Origin: Arion vulgaris
Taxonomy: Eukaryota > Mollusca > Gastropoda > Stylommatophora > Arionidae
Direction: 5' to 3'
DNA: 64,000 nt
Assembly: GCA_020796225.1 (NCBI GenBank)
Contig: CM036754.1
Location: 67,448,000-67,511,999 of the forward strand
The notes beneath the pieces were generated by a model. It was not told the DNA's origin and ran no database searches. It saw nothing but the letters and a program-made list of their open reading frames with translations. Shown here one piece after another: positions 31,331 to 42,330 of this stretch (positions are counted from its first letter, which is position 1; the number at the start of each line of letters is the position of its first letter). A program made the position numbers and the translations under genes.

Positions 31331-32308
31331 GTAAGGGAGGTTTGATCTGAATTGTTTTGATTTTCACAAACAAATAAGGTAGGGTTCTTAGCTTCAAGAT
31401 AGATAAACATAAGAGCCAACCCTGTTCCCAGATGACCACCAAATATTTTATGTTCACTGTATGTTGGTTTTTTTCAATCAAGTCATTGGGTTGTCTGGCG
31501 CCACTAAAGGACACACAAAAAAAAAAAGACAGTAGACTTAGTTGTCGGCTATTTAACTGTTGTAGTTTTTCCATTCTGTTTAGTCCTCTTTGCTCTCAAC
31601 AGTGGTAGGGGGGATTCGATTTTAGGTTGTCGTTGCTAACGTCATCCTTTGGAGTAGAAGTTGTCATCATCTTTTTTCCTCTGCCTCTACGGAATCCACC
31701 ACGCCCAGGCCTCGTCTGCGGGTCCACCTGGAGATGGTCCACCTTGGTAACCATAGTAACCATCATAATATCCACTGGGAGGGGGGCCCCATAAAAAGAC
31801 GATAGAATGGACTCGCCAGGTAACCTTGTCCGCTAAAGGGGAAACTCCCCTTTGATCCTCCAATACTGTTGTCTGCCCCCTACCACCACAGCAGGTGGTC
31901 CAAAGTAACGTCGGTTCTGGTAGAACGGTCTACCTCTTCCACCACCACGACCCCTAGGAGATGGGAAGCCCTATGGATTCTTTCCTCCTGGAAGCTCGTC
32001 TGGTCTCCTCTCGTGCTGCACCTGATGGCTGGAAACCATCCACCTCTTTCTGAATCTCGGCGGGCGATACTTACTGCCTGACATTACCACCTTGGACCCG
32101 TAAATTTTCCCGTTACCTTCTCCCCTTCTACCTCAAATTCAACTTCTCACCATCTCAACACTCCGAAGATATTTTCTTGGGTTGTTCTTGACTATGGCGT
32201 CGATGAACAAATATGTCTTCCTTTGTATCATCGCGGTTGATAAATCCATATCCACTTTTGACATTGAACCATTTCACGGTTCCTGTAATATGGAGCGATA
32301 ACTTTTTT
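31330..32308 (-). pseudogene. Processed pseudogene of a Y-box (cold shock domain) protein
   Basis: The minus strand starts with ATCGCTCC-like sequence, then [20 protein letters not shown] and KEDIFVHR near 32290-32200. This is the RNP1/RNP2-bearing cold shock domain of Y-box binding proteins, which bind mRNA and single-stranded DNA. Without any intron it continues through a DGEKLNL segment into an Arg/Gly-rich tail (PRGGGGRG-like, FYQNRRYFGPPA near 31930-31890) and RPGRGGFRRGRGKK near 31700. It has several frameshifts and stops. The intronless layout and its place antisense to nothing within a GH3 intron point to a retrocopy. The parent gene is not in this window. Confidence 0.8.
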
Positions 32309-32319
32309 TTTTAATACTA

Positions 32320-32640
32320 TATAACTTGCAGTTCCATATTTTATTTAGACTTTTAAAGCTGATGTTGCTTTTGAATTGTTTTCATAATTTCTTTTTAACA
32401 TTTCCTGTCAATAAAATTGCTACTAAATGGTGAACTGCCTTTATTTTTTATCATTTTAGATTCCAGGGATATCTGTACTTGCCATAGGTGTCTTTTTTAT
32501 TTGTTGACGAGTAGTTGGGATTTTTTTTTAAATGTAATTTATTTTACCTCCTTGAATTATCTGTTTAAAATTGAGAAATAACTCAGCGGGGAAAAGAGTT
32601 TTCATTCTTTTTTTTTTGGGGTGGTAACTGGCACATTTGG
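32320..32640. other. AT-rich intron sequence
   Basis: No feature recognised; several T-runs. Confidence 0.4.
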
Positions 32641-33190
32641 ATGCTCTCCGGCCCTTCCTGGCCAGTCGGTCTGCTATTTCTTTTCCCTAGTTTTCCCACA
32701 GTGAGATATAACTGCAAGATGATCATGTCTACTTGCACAGTTTAGACAGGGGTGTCAGTGACCTAGTAATTTTCTGGACTGGAGGCTGATTTTGCATCTG
32801 TTAAAAATACAAGAGGTTTGGATCAAGTCTGGTATTCAATAGTTTCTCAGTTCCCACCTTGTGCCTGAATTTCTGCATATATGTATGACAGAATTTCCCT
32901 GTTGGCGCTATAATCACATCTCTAACATTGTTTGGGTATTCTATATACACTCCTGCTCCTCAATTCTTCACTGCATTTCCTGCTGATTCATTGGTGTATA
33001 TCTGGACCCAGAGATAATGTGGTATTCTTCATCAAAGAAACAGGGGTGATGGTCTTGTTTATGCTGTTCTGTTCATCCTTGTCAAGTTTTCCCTTTCCCA
33101 CTTCTGCCCGGATACATACTTCTGCTTCAGTCTCCTCTCCCCAAGGGGTTTGCTCTGGCATAGACTTTAGGAAAAAATAACTCTTCAAAA
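32640..33190 (-). mobile_element. LINE RNase H fragment, reverse
   Basis: The minus strand includes MPEQTPWGEETEAEVCIRAE, a YTDGSAE-like segment near 32995, VYIEYPNNV near 32935 and a VFLTDA-like segment near 32790. This is the order of an RNase H domain in a pol-like LINE protein, different from the family at 17188. Broken by stops. Confidence 0.55.
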
Positions 33191-33449
33191 CAATGTAATC
33201 TGGAGAGACAAGATGACAGGTCTACCATTAACAAATTGATATATGACATGACAACACTATAGAGTTAAGGCATCTATGAGTAATTGTGTTTGATTGCCTG
33301 GTAAAAATATATTTGGTCTGTCGACCCTCAGCTCAACATTTTGTCCTGAAAAATAAAATGTTGGATTTTTATCTAGAAAAATAAAGAAACAAAATAATTT
33401 TGATACTATGATGGAAAATTTCATGGTGACTAAAACATAGATGTCTACA

Positions 33450-33870
33450 AAAAATATAGAACATAAAATGGGACAAATTCAGGAGAGGTGATGAAATCAG
33501 AAACTGTCTGGTCAACTACTAATAACAATTTTATAACAGAAAGATGAAGAATATTTAGGCATCAGTGGGGCTCGTATTAAGGGCCAGTGGGGCGGGCCCC
33601 ACAAAAATAATGTGTACTGTATTTTGTATTTTATAAATTAAATATAAAAACCCCAAATTACGATTTTTCCAAAAACTTTTATCTGGCCCCACCAACAAAA
33701 ATGATCATGAGCCGCCACTGTTAGGTATACTGTGAGAAGAAATGGTCAAGTAATCACAAAGCAGGCAAAGGGTTCAAAAAAGGACATCTTAGGGAAACCC
33801 TGAAACAAACTTTACTGAGAGGTGAGAAATATCGGACTCAATTGCATAGAAGAAATTTAATGAGTTGCCC
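33450..33870 (+). mobile_element. LINE RT C-terminal fragment split by a hAT MITE
   Basis: The sequence around GGGACAAATTCAGGAGAGGT matches 51245-51265 and continues after the MITE with a TACTGTGAGAAGAAATGG segment and ACCCTGAAACAAACTTTACT. Plus orientation. Confidence 0.6.
33563..33720. mobile_element. hAT-type MITE, 158 bp, 8-bp target duplication
   Basis: Flanked by TTAGGCAT (33555-33562) and TTAGGTAT (33721-33728). Ends are CAGTGGGGCTC and, on the other strand, CAGTGGCGGCTC. Internal GGGGC/GCCCC blocks repeat the pattern. No coding capacity. A different family from the 2.4-kb hAT. Confidence 0.85.
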
Positions 33871-34021
33871 AGCATAGATTGGTATGGAGGATTTGCTTGA
33901 CATCCTATGTAAAATAACAATTTAAGTGGGGAAGACAATAACAAAACATTACATTTTTTTCTTAAAATCTCATTAAGTGATAGTTGTTTACCTACTTCTA
34001 CTAGTACCACCATCCAAATGC

Positions 34022-34430
34022 TATCCTAACACTACTACTACAAGTACTACAACTAACACTACTACTACTACTCACTGGTACTACAGCTAACACCACCTAC
34101 TACTGGTACTAAAACTAACACTACACTCTGGTCTACAGCTAACACTACTACTACAAGTACTACAGCTAACACTACTACTACAAATTACTCAGTAACACTA
34201 CTCTACTACAAGTACTACATAACCTACAAATACAGTACTACAGCTAACATTACTACTACATTGGTACTACAATAACATTACTACTACTACTACTACTACT
34301 GCTACAAGTCCACAGCTAATGTTTCTACTACTCTGGTCTACAAAAACACTACTACTACTAGTATTACAGCTAACACAACTACTACAACTAACATTATTAC
34401 TACAATACACAGTTAACATTATAATAATGT
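34022..34430. repeat. ACT-rich minisatellite, left part
   Basis: Diverged units of about 27-30 bp built on GTACTACAGCTAACACTACT. Continues at 35525-35665 beyond an inserted LINE. Confidence 0.8.
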
Positions 34431-34479
34431 TCGTCAAACAAATATGATTATAACCACATAGTTATTTCATCCAACAAAC

Positions 34480-35520
34480 AAAATGTAGTATCAGTCAATG
34501 GACAGGGTAAGTGACTTGTCGCCCGATCGTGCCTTAAAGGGAGTCGGGGACAGTGTGGGCATGAGATTGTTGCTACAGTCTGGGACTCGGTGACTGGCCT
34601 TTCTCTTGTCACGCAGTACTGATGCTGTGACGTGCTGCCTCACAGGTTTTGCACCCTTTCGTAGGAGTGACGCGGATTTCGGTCCCGTGCGGCTTTTCCC
34701 AGGTATCAATCTTGATTTGAAGAGTTTTAGAGAGGACTGCGTGTCTTGAATCTCTTCTTTGGCCCCCCGGAGCATTGCCACTCGACATTTCACTGTAGAA
34801 TAGTATCTTGGCATCCTGTGATCAGGCATGCGGACGAATGTCCCACCCAGCGGTTGGTGTTTCTATAGGTGTTAATACTGAATACCAGCTCTGTCAAGAA
34901 CAGTGATCTGGGATCTTTCTTGCCACTTGATTTTCAGCAGCTTTCTGAACAATTTGTGAAAATGGTTCAGTTCTTAGCATGGGGTTAACAGTCCATGTCT
35001 CACGGGCATTAGCAGTACTGGGAGTACTGCAGCTCTATATACATTTAGCTTGGTCTGGATTATACCACTCCTATGCAGACATTGCTACAATCTGCCAAAC
35101 GAACTGCTAGCCATGGATATTCTGGAGTTCACCTCATCATCTATGTTTACTTTTTGTGAAATTTCTGCCCAGGTATGTGAACCTATGTGCAGCTTTCAGT
35201 TTGGTACCATTTATCATAATCATAGGTTCCTTGTGTCGTTGCCAGGGCTGGTTGATACATCACTTCAGTTTTCTCCGTGTTGATCGTGAGACCAAAGTTT
35301 GAACATGCTGTGGAGAATTTATTCATGAGATTTTGCAGTTCGACTTCAGAGCCGGCACTTAGTGCACAGTCATCAGCGAACAGAAGATCTCTGATGTTGT
35401 AGGTTTTGACCTTTGTTTTGCGGAGCCTCCTTAGATTAAACATTTGCGTCGATCGGTCTTGTGCGTCCCTTACCCCCTGTCACAAAGGCATCGGTCAACA
35501 TGGCGAGAGCATCACGCTGA
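34480..35520 (-). mobile_element. LINE (RT palm to C-terminus) inserted in a minisatellite
   Basis: The minus strand encodes MFNLRRLRKTKVKTYNIRDL, LLFADDCALSAGSEVELQNL, NFGLTINTEKTEVMYQPA (35443-35183) and, after breaks, MPDHRMPRYYSTVKCRVAML with a C-terminal VPDCSNN...PFKARSGDKS region (34829-34491). FADD is the catalytic RT motif. The C-terminus aligns with LINE proteins that end in a single zinc finger, though the second Cys and the His residues are degraded here. 5'-truncated; minisatellite lies on both sides. Confidence 0.8.
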
Positions 35521-35524
35521 ACAG

Positions 35525-35665
35525 CGTTAACATTACTACTACCGTACAACAGCTAACATAACTACTCTATAGTCCAACAGCTAACATTACTACTACTACT
35601 GGTACTACAACTAACACTACTGCTGCTACTACACATCCAACAGCAAACCCTACTGCTACCACTGG
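35525..35665. repeat. ACT-rich minisatellite, right part
   Basis: Same units as 34022-34430 (CAGCTAACATTACTACTACT). Ends about 60 bp before a GH3 copy B exon. Confidence 0.8.
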
Positions 35666-35722
35666 TACCTTGCCTAACAGAATAATGAAGCATTATTTCT
35701 ATAAATAATTCTAAAATAACAC

Positions 35723-35936
35723 CTGTTCCCAAAGACAAAAACTAGGTCAGCACAACAGCATCCATGATGACTGTAGACTGTAAGATGTCAGGGAAACCAT
35801 TCAAACATGCTCCCTGTTGGATGTTTGGAAAGATCTCTTGCAGACCTTGTAGTGGAGTCTTGGTAAAGCTTCTGTCTTGCGTTGGACTGTAATCTCCAAA
35901 TAAATCATCAACATTGTCAGTCATTGGTCCTACAAT
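35723..35936 (-). pseudogene. GH3 copy B, exon DNVDDLFGDYSP
   Basis: Encodes VGPMTDNVDDLFGDYSPTQD, SFTKTPLQGLQEIFPNIQQG and a VIMDAVV end, then after a small indel ADLVFVFGN before donor AACAG|GTGTTA. GP-x-x-D/N-FGDYSP marks the start of the second GH3 domain (alpha/beta sandwich). Confidence 0.8.
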
Positions 35937-36094
35937 CTAGTTTCAGGAGACATAAATATTTCATGTTGTTTGCACTATACATTTATTTATTTTTTTTGTC
36001 ATCACAATAGCAAAATTACATTGAACTTTAATCTAAAATAAAAGAAATCAACCTTCCATGCCGTTAGTCAGAAAACCCCAGCCTGACTTCTCCC

Positions 36095-36590
36095 CCAAGC
36101 GCACAGAAAATCGGGGTAAACAACATCATCATCACTTGCATTATCTGCATCAGCTGCTTAATTTAAAGTTCAGTCTTCATTCATGCAAATAGAAAATTTC
36201 GTTCAAAAGTAATTATAACATTGCTTAAGTTTGCCATACTAACATTTATTGGGATCACATAAAGGAGATAAACTATCGACAGGTATACAACATATACTGC
36301 CCCACATTATTGTATAATCCTGGATTCAGTGGTAAAATGTTGTTAGTATTCTTCAACAAAACAAATGACTTGATTCAGCTTCAACAGCTAAAGCTTGGTG
36401 TTCTGGGGACTCAAGCCACCTGCTGTTCAAACTGGCATATGGGTTTTTCAGTGGATCAAACTCTCAAGTCTCATTCTGTATAAAACAGTGGCTTGACCCT
36501 CTCTCGAACTACATCTTCTGAGAGTTTCAGCGTTGACAGCATCGACTGTAGAACAGATAGAAATGTCATAATCGGGTTTTTGTAACATTT
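36095..36590 (-). mobile_element. Decayed RNase H-LINE fragment
   Basis: Minus-strand segments NLSNVIITF and KQLMQIMQVMMMLF align with NYRNVIINL and KQLIEDNARDDDVVV of the better copy at 17188-17450. Heavily mutated. Confidence 0.5.
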
Positions 36591-36924
36591 ACATGAAATT
36601 TTTAATGACAGCTGGAATCATAATAAAACATAAATTTAAAGGGAACCCTGTTTCTATAGACTACAATAGATATATTTTGGAAATTATGTGTTATGTTAGG
36701 ACATGCACATCCAAACTTAGGCCAAATTGTATGTGCATATTATCCAACAGGACAAACTTTTTGTATAGATGGGTAACTTAGATTTTACATGCAGAAAAAT
36801 CCCATTCAAATCCCCACATCTGGAGTTATGCTATAGCATGGCACTAATCTGATTGGTCATTGGGAGGCCATCAGAGCTGACACATGCTACAGAATATCTT
36901 TAAGAAAATATATCACAAACTCAC

Positions 36925-37148
36925 TTATTGACATGAGACGGGTTTGGGAAGATTTCAGAAAGTTCTAGATTAGTTCCAGCATTGACACATGCTGCTACTG
37001 TATCCACGCTGTTATTCAAGTAATGATGTTCGGTTATGATGTTCTCTATAGTCCTTCATTCACTGGCGACATAACGGTAAAGTTCCATTCATCTCTCAGA
37101 ATGTCAGACAGAAGTTTCTTGTTGGCACAGGCTGGAACTCCATTTATT
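36925..37148 (-). pseudogene. GH3 copy B, catalytic nucleophile exon
   Basis: Begins INGVPACANKKLLSDILRDE then WNF. It continues with a VASDEGA-like segment in which an extra A and a missing G break the frame, then ENIITEHHYLNNSVDTVAAC and VNAGTNLELSE. In GH3 the Asp of the S-D-x-x-A motif is the nucleophile. The codon is present but out of frame. This exon has no counterpart inside the window for copy A. Confidence 0.75.
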
Positions 37149-37199
37149 CTAAACAAAGACAGTTCATTAATAAAGCTTCTGTTATAGTACATTCAATTG

Positions 37200-37360
37200 T
37201 CTTCAATTTTTCAGCTCTTTTTCAAATATTATATACTTTGGTTTATAGCTGGCATTTTAATTCCATTTATAGAATACTTATAGTGACATTTAGTTCAATT
37301 TATAAATATTTTTGCTGGCATTTAGTTAGTCATATAGGTATTTGTAGCAACAGAAAAGTC
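37200..37360. repeat. Short AT-rich imperfect repeats
   Basis: Units of the form TTTATAGA-TACTTATAGTG-CATTTAGT recur at about 25-35 bp spacing, and again near 37650. No coding signal. Confidence 0.4.
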
Positions 37361-37650
37361 ATGCTGGAATTGAAAGTATTGATTGTTGGGAGTTTAGGAT
37401 GGATAAGGAGGATGTTCTGGTTTCTTGGCAACTACTGTTGAATGGGGGCACAAAAATTGATGTTGAACAACAGCGATTTAGAGATTTAATTAAAATTGTA
37501 CAAGTAAGCTGGATGCTTGAGGGCAGAGAGAAAATGTGTTTACAGGAACCATCATTTTGCATACCTTCAACATCTGATTGGGGATACTGAGCACCTAAGA
37601 GTCTGCCCAGAGTGCTGTGGTGTCAGTTGAATAACCAATCTAGTTCCATT
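37360..37650 (+). mobile_element. 3' end of an RNase H-bearing LINE
   Basis: Follows the order of 17800-17830 joined to 20255-20510: a TTGATTGTTGGGAGTTTAGG segment, GATGGATAAGG, then the CAGCGATTTAGAG and ACCATCATTTTGCATAC segments. This copy is not interrupted by hAT, so it shows the empty hAT site. Confidence 0.65.
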
Positions 37651-37689
37651 TATAGAGTACTTTGAATAACCAATGAAACTATTATGTGT

Positions 37690-37960
37690 AGTCATCATCA
37701 TTTATCTTGCTCTTGTTGGAATTTGGGCTTCCATGAAAACACAGCTCTAAATATTTCCCAGTACTGTGTGGCTGCCCGATACCCTGCCACAGTCATACTC
37801 AAATCGTCTATAACATCATGCATCAATTTCTTATTGGTCTTTCTTTCCTTCATCTGCTCGTAGCATATCCTTCATATTATAGTATTTTAAGTTCATAATA
37901 TTTGATTTTTCTCTTTTTATCAACCACTACTCTTCAATTTTAAGCTTTCCAAAATTAACA
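37690..37960 (-). mobile_element. Decayed LINE 3' fragment, reverse
   Basis: Starts near CATCATCATTTATCTTGCTC and looks like the reverse C-terminal LINE fragments at 23930 and 59690. Confidence 0.4.
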
Positions 37961-38017
37961 TATTTGTTCCTTTTTCTGTCAATAGTTTTTGAGTACTCTT
38001 CTGTAAAATTTAATTTT

Positions 38018-38225
38018 AGGTGGTCTATGTGGTTAAGTAATTACGCATGTCCTTGCGTTTTAAAGGGTCGTAGTTCGAATATGGACCCACCATTCTCTTC
38101 GCTTGCATTTTCCAGGCCTCTAGGATTGTTGCAGGATCTACATAGTTCATGCTTTGTGCAAAAATTGGTAGGTAGTTGCCTTTTCTAGAAGAGAGGGCTA
38201 GTCTGGATTTAACCCAAGCCTTAGA
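38018..38225 (+). mobile_element. tRNA-derived SINE
   Basis: The head TATGTGGTTAAGTAATTACG (A box) is followed by GGGTCGTAGTTCGAATATGG (B box), then a body with CTCTAGGATTGTTG shared with 42105-42330. Confidence 0.65.
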
Positions 38226-38520
38226 ATGACAAACATCTTAATCTTTTGCCATAGAGAACCTCTAATAATATAATATCTCTGAAGTCAAGTACAGCTCGTC
38301 TGAATGTTAGGAAACTGGTGATAAGTTAAGCAGACCTTGAAAAAAAATCAGCCAGAGGCCATATTATGTGCCATGACTACACCTAAAATTTATAGCGTTG
38401 ATCAGAAATGATTTTTTTAAAATATACTGTCATACTACAGAAATAATATTTGGCTGATAACTTGATTGTTATAGAAATATATGAATGTAACTAATAATGT
38501 TATTGATTATCTGTACTGAC

Positions 38521-38610
38521 CTGTTATAACTACACATGAGACTAAACGATCCTGCCTGTACACACTTCTTGAATGCTGGTAGAAATGTTGTTGTAATCAA
38601 CATCTGATAC
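38521..38610 (-). pseudogene. GH3 copy B, exon FLPAFKKCVQAGSFSLMCSYNR
   Basis: Two bases shorter than copy A (90 compared with 92 nt), with the loss at GATT..ACAACA. FLPAFKKCVQAGSFSLMCSY remains open in the other frame. Acceptor and donor are identical to copy A. Confidence 0.75.
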
Positions 38611-38639
38611 CTGTAACATATATATGTGTTGAAGAGTGG

Positions 38640-38930
38640 GTGATCGAAGGGTGAAAGGAGGTTGTGTTTCATATTAAAAATGTTCTTTTAAAAAACAACC
38701 CCATATTACAACATGTGGGTTTAACGTTTGATAAAAACAAATGCAAAAAAAATAACAAACTGAAAGTGGGAAAGCTATGGAATGGATGAACAGCATAAAT
38801 GTATCTCTCCCCTATCGAGAAAAAACCTGAAATGTCGTGAAAATATATGGCTGAACTGTGAATAGACAAAACTGTAGTAAGGACATTTGATAGAGATGAA
38901 AACACTGCCATTGACAAACATCAATTAAAA
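38640..38930. other. Intron sequence, nothing recognised
   Basis: Open frames on the minus strand are AT-rich and match nothing. Confidence 0.4.
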
Positions 38931-39490
38931 CAAGTCAAAGACTTTACATACTTAGAGACATTTTTAAGCAAATAGAAGAATAACTAACAAAATTTAATAT
39001 AGATTCAATAAAGCAAATCAAATCATAGAACAAATGGTCCCAATTTTGAAATGCAAATATATCACATTGAACACTAAAGGCATTGTACAACACAATCTTT
39101 CTCCCAACATTATGCTATCAGTGCCAAACCTGGACCTGACATCAAGCGATGAAGAAAATTAGATAAAACAGAGATGAAGTGTCTATTCAGAATGCTGGAG
39201 TAATAAAAAGAGACCAGTTTAGAAATGAAGGCATCAGGAAAAAATGCGTACAACATCAGTACTGTATTTCATAAAGAAACAACAAATTAAAGGGTTCGGC
39301 CACATAAGCAGATTACCAACAGGCAGTGTGCCTCAAAGAGCAATGTTACTGATACAGTGGATACAAAAAAAAGGCCATCCATGCTAAGGTGGACCTCAGA
39401 AATAACAGAAAAACTGTTTATGAACACAAAAGTTTGTTCTAGAAATCTCTACTTATTCTAATGCTGTAGGTAAAAGCGGTTAGAAAAATC
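38930..39490 (+). mobile_element. LINE RT C-terminal fragment
   Basis: Broken plus frames give INKANQIIEQMVPILKCKYI, YFIKKQQIKGFGHISRLPTG and SVPQRAM, matching the LINE C-terminal order. Ends with the piece shared with 480-640. Confidence 0.65.
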
Positions 39491-39525
39491 AAATATAAAC
39501 AATATAAACCAGTGAAATGACTAAC

Positions 39526-39627
39526 CTCTCATAAATGAAAATCTTGAGACTGGAATATTCTCTGGACCACCATGCACATCAAAGTGTTTACACCCTGCAC
39601 TAGCTTGCACATACCTTGGGTCATCAC
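39526..39627 (-). pseudogene. GH3 copy B, exon ASAGCKHFDVHGGPEN
   Basis: Encodes DDPRYVQASAGCKHFDVHGG then PENIPVSRFSF. Two bases are missing just before the donor (TTTATGAGAG|GT compared with TTTGATGCAGAG|GT), which shifts the frame. Splice sites remain. Confidence 0.75.
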
Positions 39628-40330
39628 CTGTTTGTCAATGATTAACTAAATAATACAAATTGTTTTCTACAGTGTCAGACTTGAAAAATGAATAAATGAC
39701 TGATATCAATTTTGTTAATTCAACCATTTTTGTGTTTGCAATGTACGCAGATGATCATCTTTGCACTTCTCACACAGATGTACTCAATTTGAGAATCTTT
39801 TAAAGAACAAGAATATTTGCAGTCTTTTGTTGTGTCCCATCTCAGAACAGGTGCCGGAGAATCACTACAATATGTTACTGAGAACCCCTTTGTGCTACTG
39901 GTTTCAGCTATTGCTCCACAATTTCAACCTGCTGCTACATGTAGGAAGTTTAACTGGGACCTGCTACAGGTAGAAAGTGTTACCTGAGGGCCTGCTCAGG
40001 TAGAAAGTGTCACCTGAAATGATGAAATAGAACCATTTATAACTATGCAGACTGTAGGTAACCTCACCCAAATCTAATACTGTGTGATTTCCCAATACTT
40101 CAAACTGACCACCTCAGCTTCAAATGCTAAGACTTGCACGGAGATTTCTAATACTGTAAACTGACCACCTCAACTCCAAATACAAAGACCTAGTACTGTG
40201 AGGTCACATCACTTTCAAATACTAAAAACTACACAGTCAAATCTCAACTAGACCCTATGACATTATGTTTATGGGAACTACCTTTAATTTTTGACAATTT
40301 CCAAAGTCCCATCAAATTCATCAAACTTAC

Positions 40331-40396
40331 CCCCAAACCTCGGACAAAGTTTTCAGACAGTACTCCACTTAAAAACGGATCTTCTCCATATGTTTC
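40331..40396 (-). pseudogene. GH3 copy B, exon ETYGEDPFLSG
   Basis: Encodes ETYGEDPFLSGVLSENFVRG after acceptor CTTTAG. The 3' end reads GGTTTGGGG|GTAAG and is one base short compared with copy A. Confidence 0.75.
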
Positions 40397-40519
40397 CTAA
40401 AGAAAATAGAAAATCATGTGATACAAACATATATGTATGTTAGTACTGGTCTGGAAAACTAAAATGTATAAAGGCAAAGGGTTGACTTCATTGACTGATT
40501 TCCTCATATGGTTTCATTC

Positions 40520-40690
40520 CTGTCAGCAGAAATAGTATGTCATCTGCCCAGAGTGTTACAAACTCTGTAGCTCCAGCAGAAATCCCAGAAATCATGCAAA
40601 ATTACAAGTCAGTCCAGATTTGAACCACAACCTAGGACAGGCAAAGATTTTAACAACTTTACCATAGAAACTTCCTTGCAAAAATTATAT
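40520..40690 (-). mobile_element. tRNA-derived SINE, reverse
   Basis: The minus strand contains CCTGTCCTAGGTTGTGGTTC then AAATCTGGAC (B box) and a body ending in TCTGCTGGAGCTACAGAG, similar to 42105-42330. Confidence 0.55.
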
Positions 40691-40739
40691 AATAACAAAT
40701 ATTAAAATAAATGAAAAGCTTTTGAAATGAACAAACTGT

Positions 40740-40990
40740 ACATCATTGGAGACCATCACTAAACAACGAAGGCAGAAGTGGTTTGGGCATGTATGTCATA
40801 GGCATAGGGGACGCGGTTAGGAAGCTCTTCGATGGACCGGATAAGAACAAGGCCTGGACATCCAAAAAAACAAGGAGAAGAACTGTGGACAGAAGTTCAA
40901 AATGTGGCCTGACATGGGGAAAAAATTAGCAGAAAAGGGAACAATGGAAATGTTTTGTAGAAGCCTCAAATGTCAAACAAGACGAGACAC
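40740..40990 (+). mobile_element. LINE C-terminal fragment
   Basis: TKAEVVWACMS-like and KTRRRTVDRS-like broken segments, with a GGACATCCAAAAAAACAAGG stretch matching 27420-27440. Plus orientation. Confidence 0.5.
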
Positions 40991-41037
40991 AAAAAGTATA
41001 TAGATAAATAGATTAAAGTAAAGGACATTCAGCTTAC

Positions 41038-41192
41038 CTGATTCCTTCCCCATCAGGGCCTGGCATGTTAATAACTGGACTAAAAACAGCTTGCACCTGT
41101 GTGTTCTCCAAAGCTGCCTTTTGACAAAGTCATTATGCTTACCTCTTACTTTCCTTTCCTGTTGCTGATGCAACTCTGTACATAAATCTGGA
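41038..41192 (-). pseudogene. GH3 copy B, exon with RVASAT/KHNDFV
   Basis: Counterpart of 5152-5311. YRVASAT and GKHNDFVK are readable in separate frames, and the DPRWGR region is shortened. The acceptor AG of copy A (TATAG) reads ATGTC here, so splicing at that site should fail. Confidence 0.65.
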
Positions 41193-41329
41193 CATGTAAC
41201 AAAATTAATCAAGAGTAACAACTAATATATCTTCTATTCATACGCTCTAATCTTAAAATAAATGTGTGTGTGTGTAACTACAAATATGCAATGTCTATTA
41301 TTCTCTTAATGTATGAATCTAACAGTGAC

Positions 41330-41720
41330 AATGTATGGGTGTAAACATGGACATTTTAAAAAAGGGAGTGTGAAGAATATACATACTTTTGAATATAAGT
41401 GTTAAAAAGAGTTCTCCATATACAATGGACAGAAAAACACAGATCTATCCCGGGAAAGAACTCAAATAAAAGACAATAGCTGATGCTACTAATAAGATTG
41501 AGAAAAATTTAAGCATTTTGGACATGCCAAAAAAGCAAAGGGTGGAGAAGGCGATAATAGATGGAAGCATCCCGGCAAGAGGAGAAGAGGGAAAATCCGA
41601 AGAAGATGGATTTAGGATTAAATGATGATTTGAGCATTACGGCTACAGAGGCCTATGAAAGAGAGAAATTCCGAAGAACTATTAGCGTATCAAAGTTCTG
41701 CTCAGGACAGGATATTTAAG
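41330..41720 (+). mobile_element. LINE C-terminal fragment
   Basis: Ends with CGGCAAGAGGAGAAGAGGGA, GAAGAAGATGG and GTATCAAAGTTCTGCTCAGG, the same pattern as 16850-17000. Decayed frames. Confidence 0.55.
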
Positions 41721-41859
41721 GATGCATGATACAATATCAGAGTTGCATGTCCTTTGCAAACCTAATAGACTGTTTCTAAAACATAATAAAATCTTTGTTC
41801 CCATAGCAACATGTTATGTATCATGACAACAATTTGTAACAATATGAAGAATGTGTTAC

Positions 41860-41961
41860 CTTTAAGTGGCAGCAAGTCCTATAGGTGGAAAGGCTGTGGC
41901 ATTACCAGCAGCTGAACATCTTCTCCCAGACACTCTGGTTCCCTCATTTTTGGTCCAATCC
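41860..41961 (-). pseudogene. GH3 copy B, exon with ECL motif
   Basis: Counterpart of 6313-6418. Acceptor TTTAAAG|GGATTG and donor AAAG|GTAACA are present. Inside, AGNATAFP and IGLAAT are readable but in shifted frames relative to EC-L. Confidence 0.65.
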
Positions 41962-42104
41962 CTTTAAATATTGTCAAGTAAAAAGGATTTCTTTACATTG
42001 TTAACCATAGATAAAATAAACTTATATTTCTTTTCCCGACAACCCTCTCTCTTGGCACCTCTAGCTCTCAGACATCAACTTTGTATGCTTAAATAAAACA
42101 AAAG

Positions 42105-42330
42105 GGGCTCAATGTTGAAGGGTTAAAATATTTGCCTGTCATTCTGAAGGTTGTGGTTCAAATCGGACATCACATGTGAAATATTTTTTGTGAGGGTTTT
42201 CTAGGATTGTTGTTGGAGCTATGGAGTTCGTGCTTTGTGCACCTCTTGGTAGAATAATTATCTTTACACGGACGAGGCATATGGGGAAACCCGATGCAAT
42301 GAATTCAATCCTTTGTCTTTAGACTCTTTG
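42105..42330 (+). mobile_element. tRNA-derived SINE
   Basis: B-box-like TGTGGTTCAAATCGG followed by the body with TTTCTAGGATTGTTGTTGGA and GTGCTTTGTGCACCTCTTGG, shared with 38018-38225. Confidence 0.6.

Noticed and set aside
32988..33180. Two overlapping open frames on opposite strands as a gene pair
   Set aside because: The minus frame fits a LINE RNase H region; the plus frame is its shadow.
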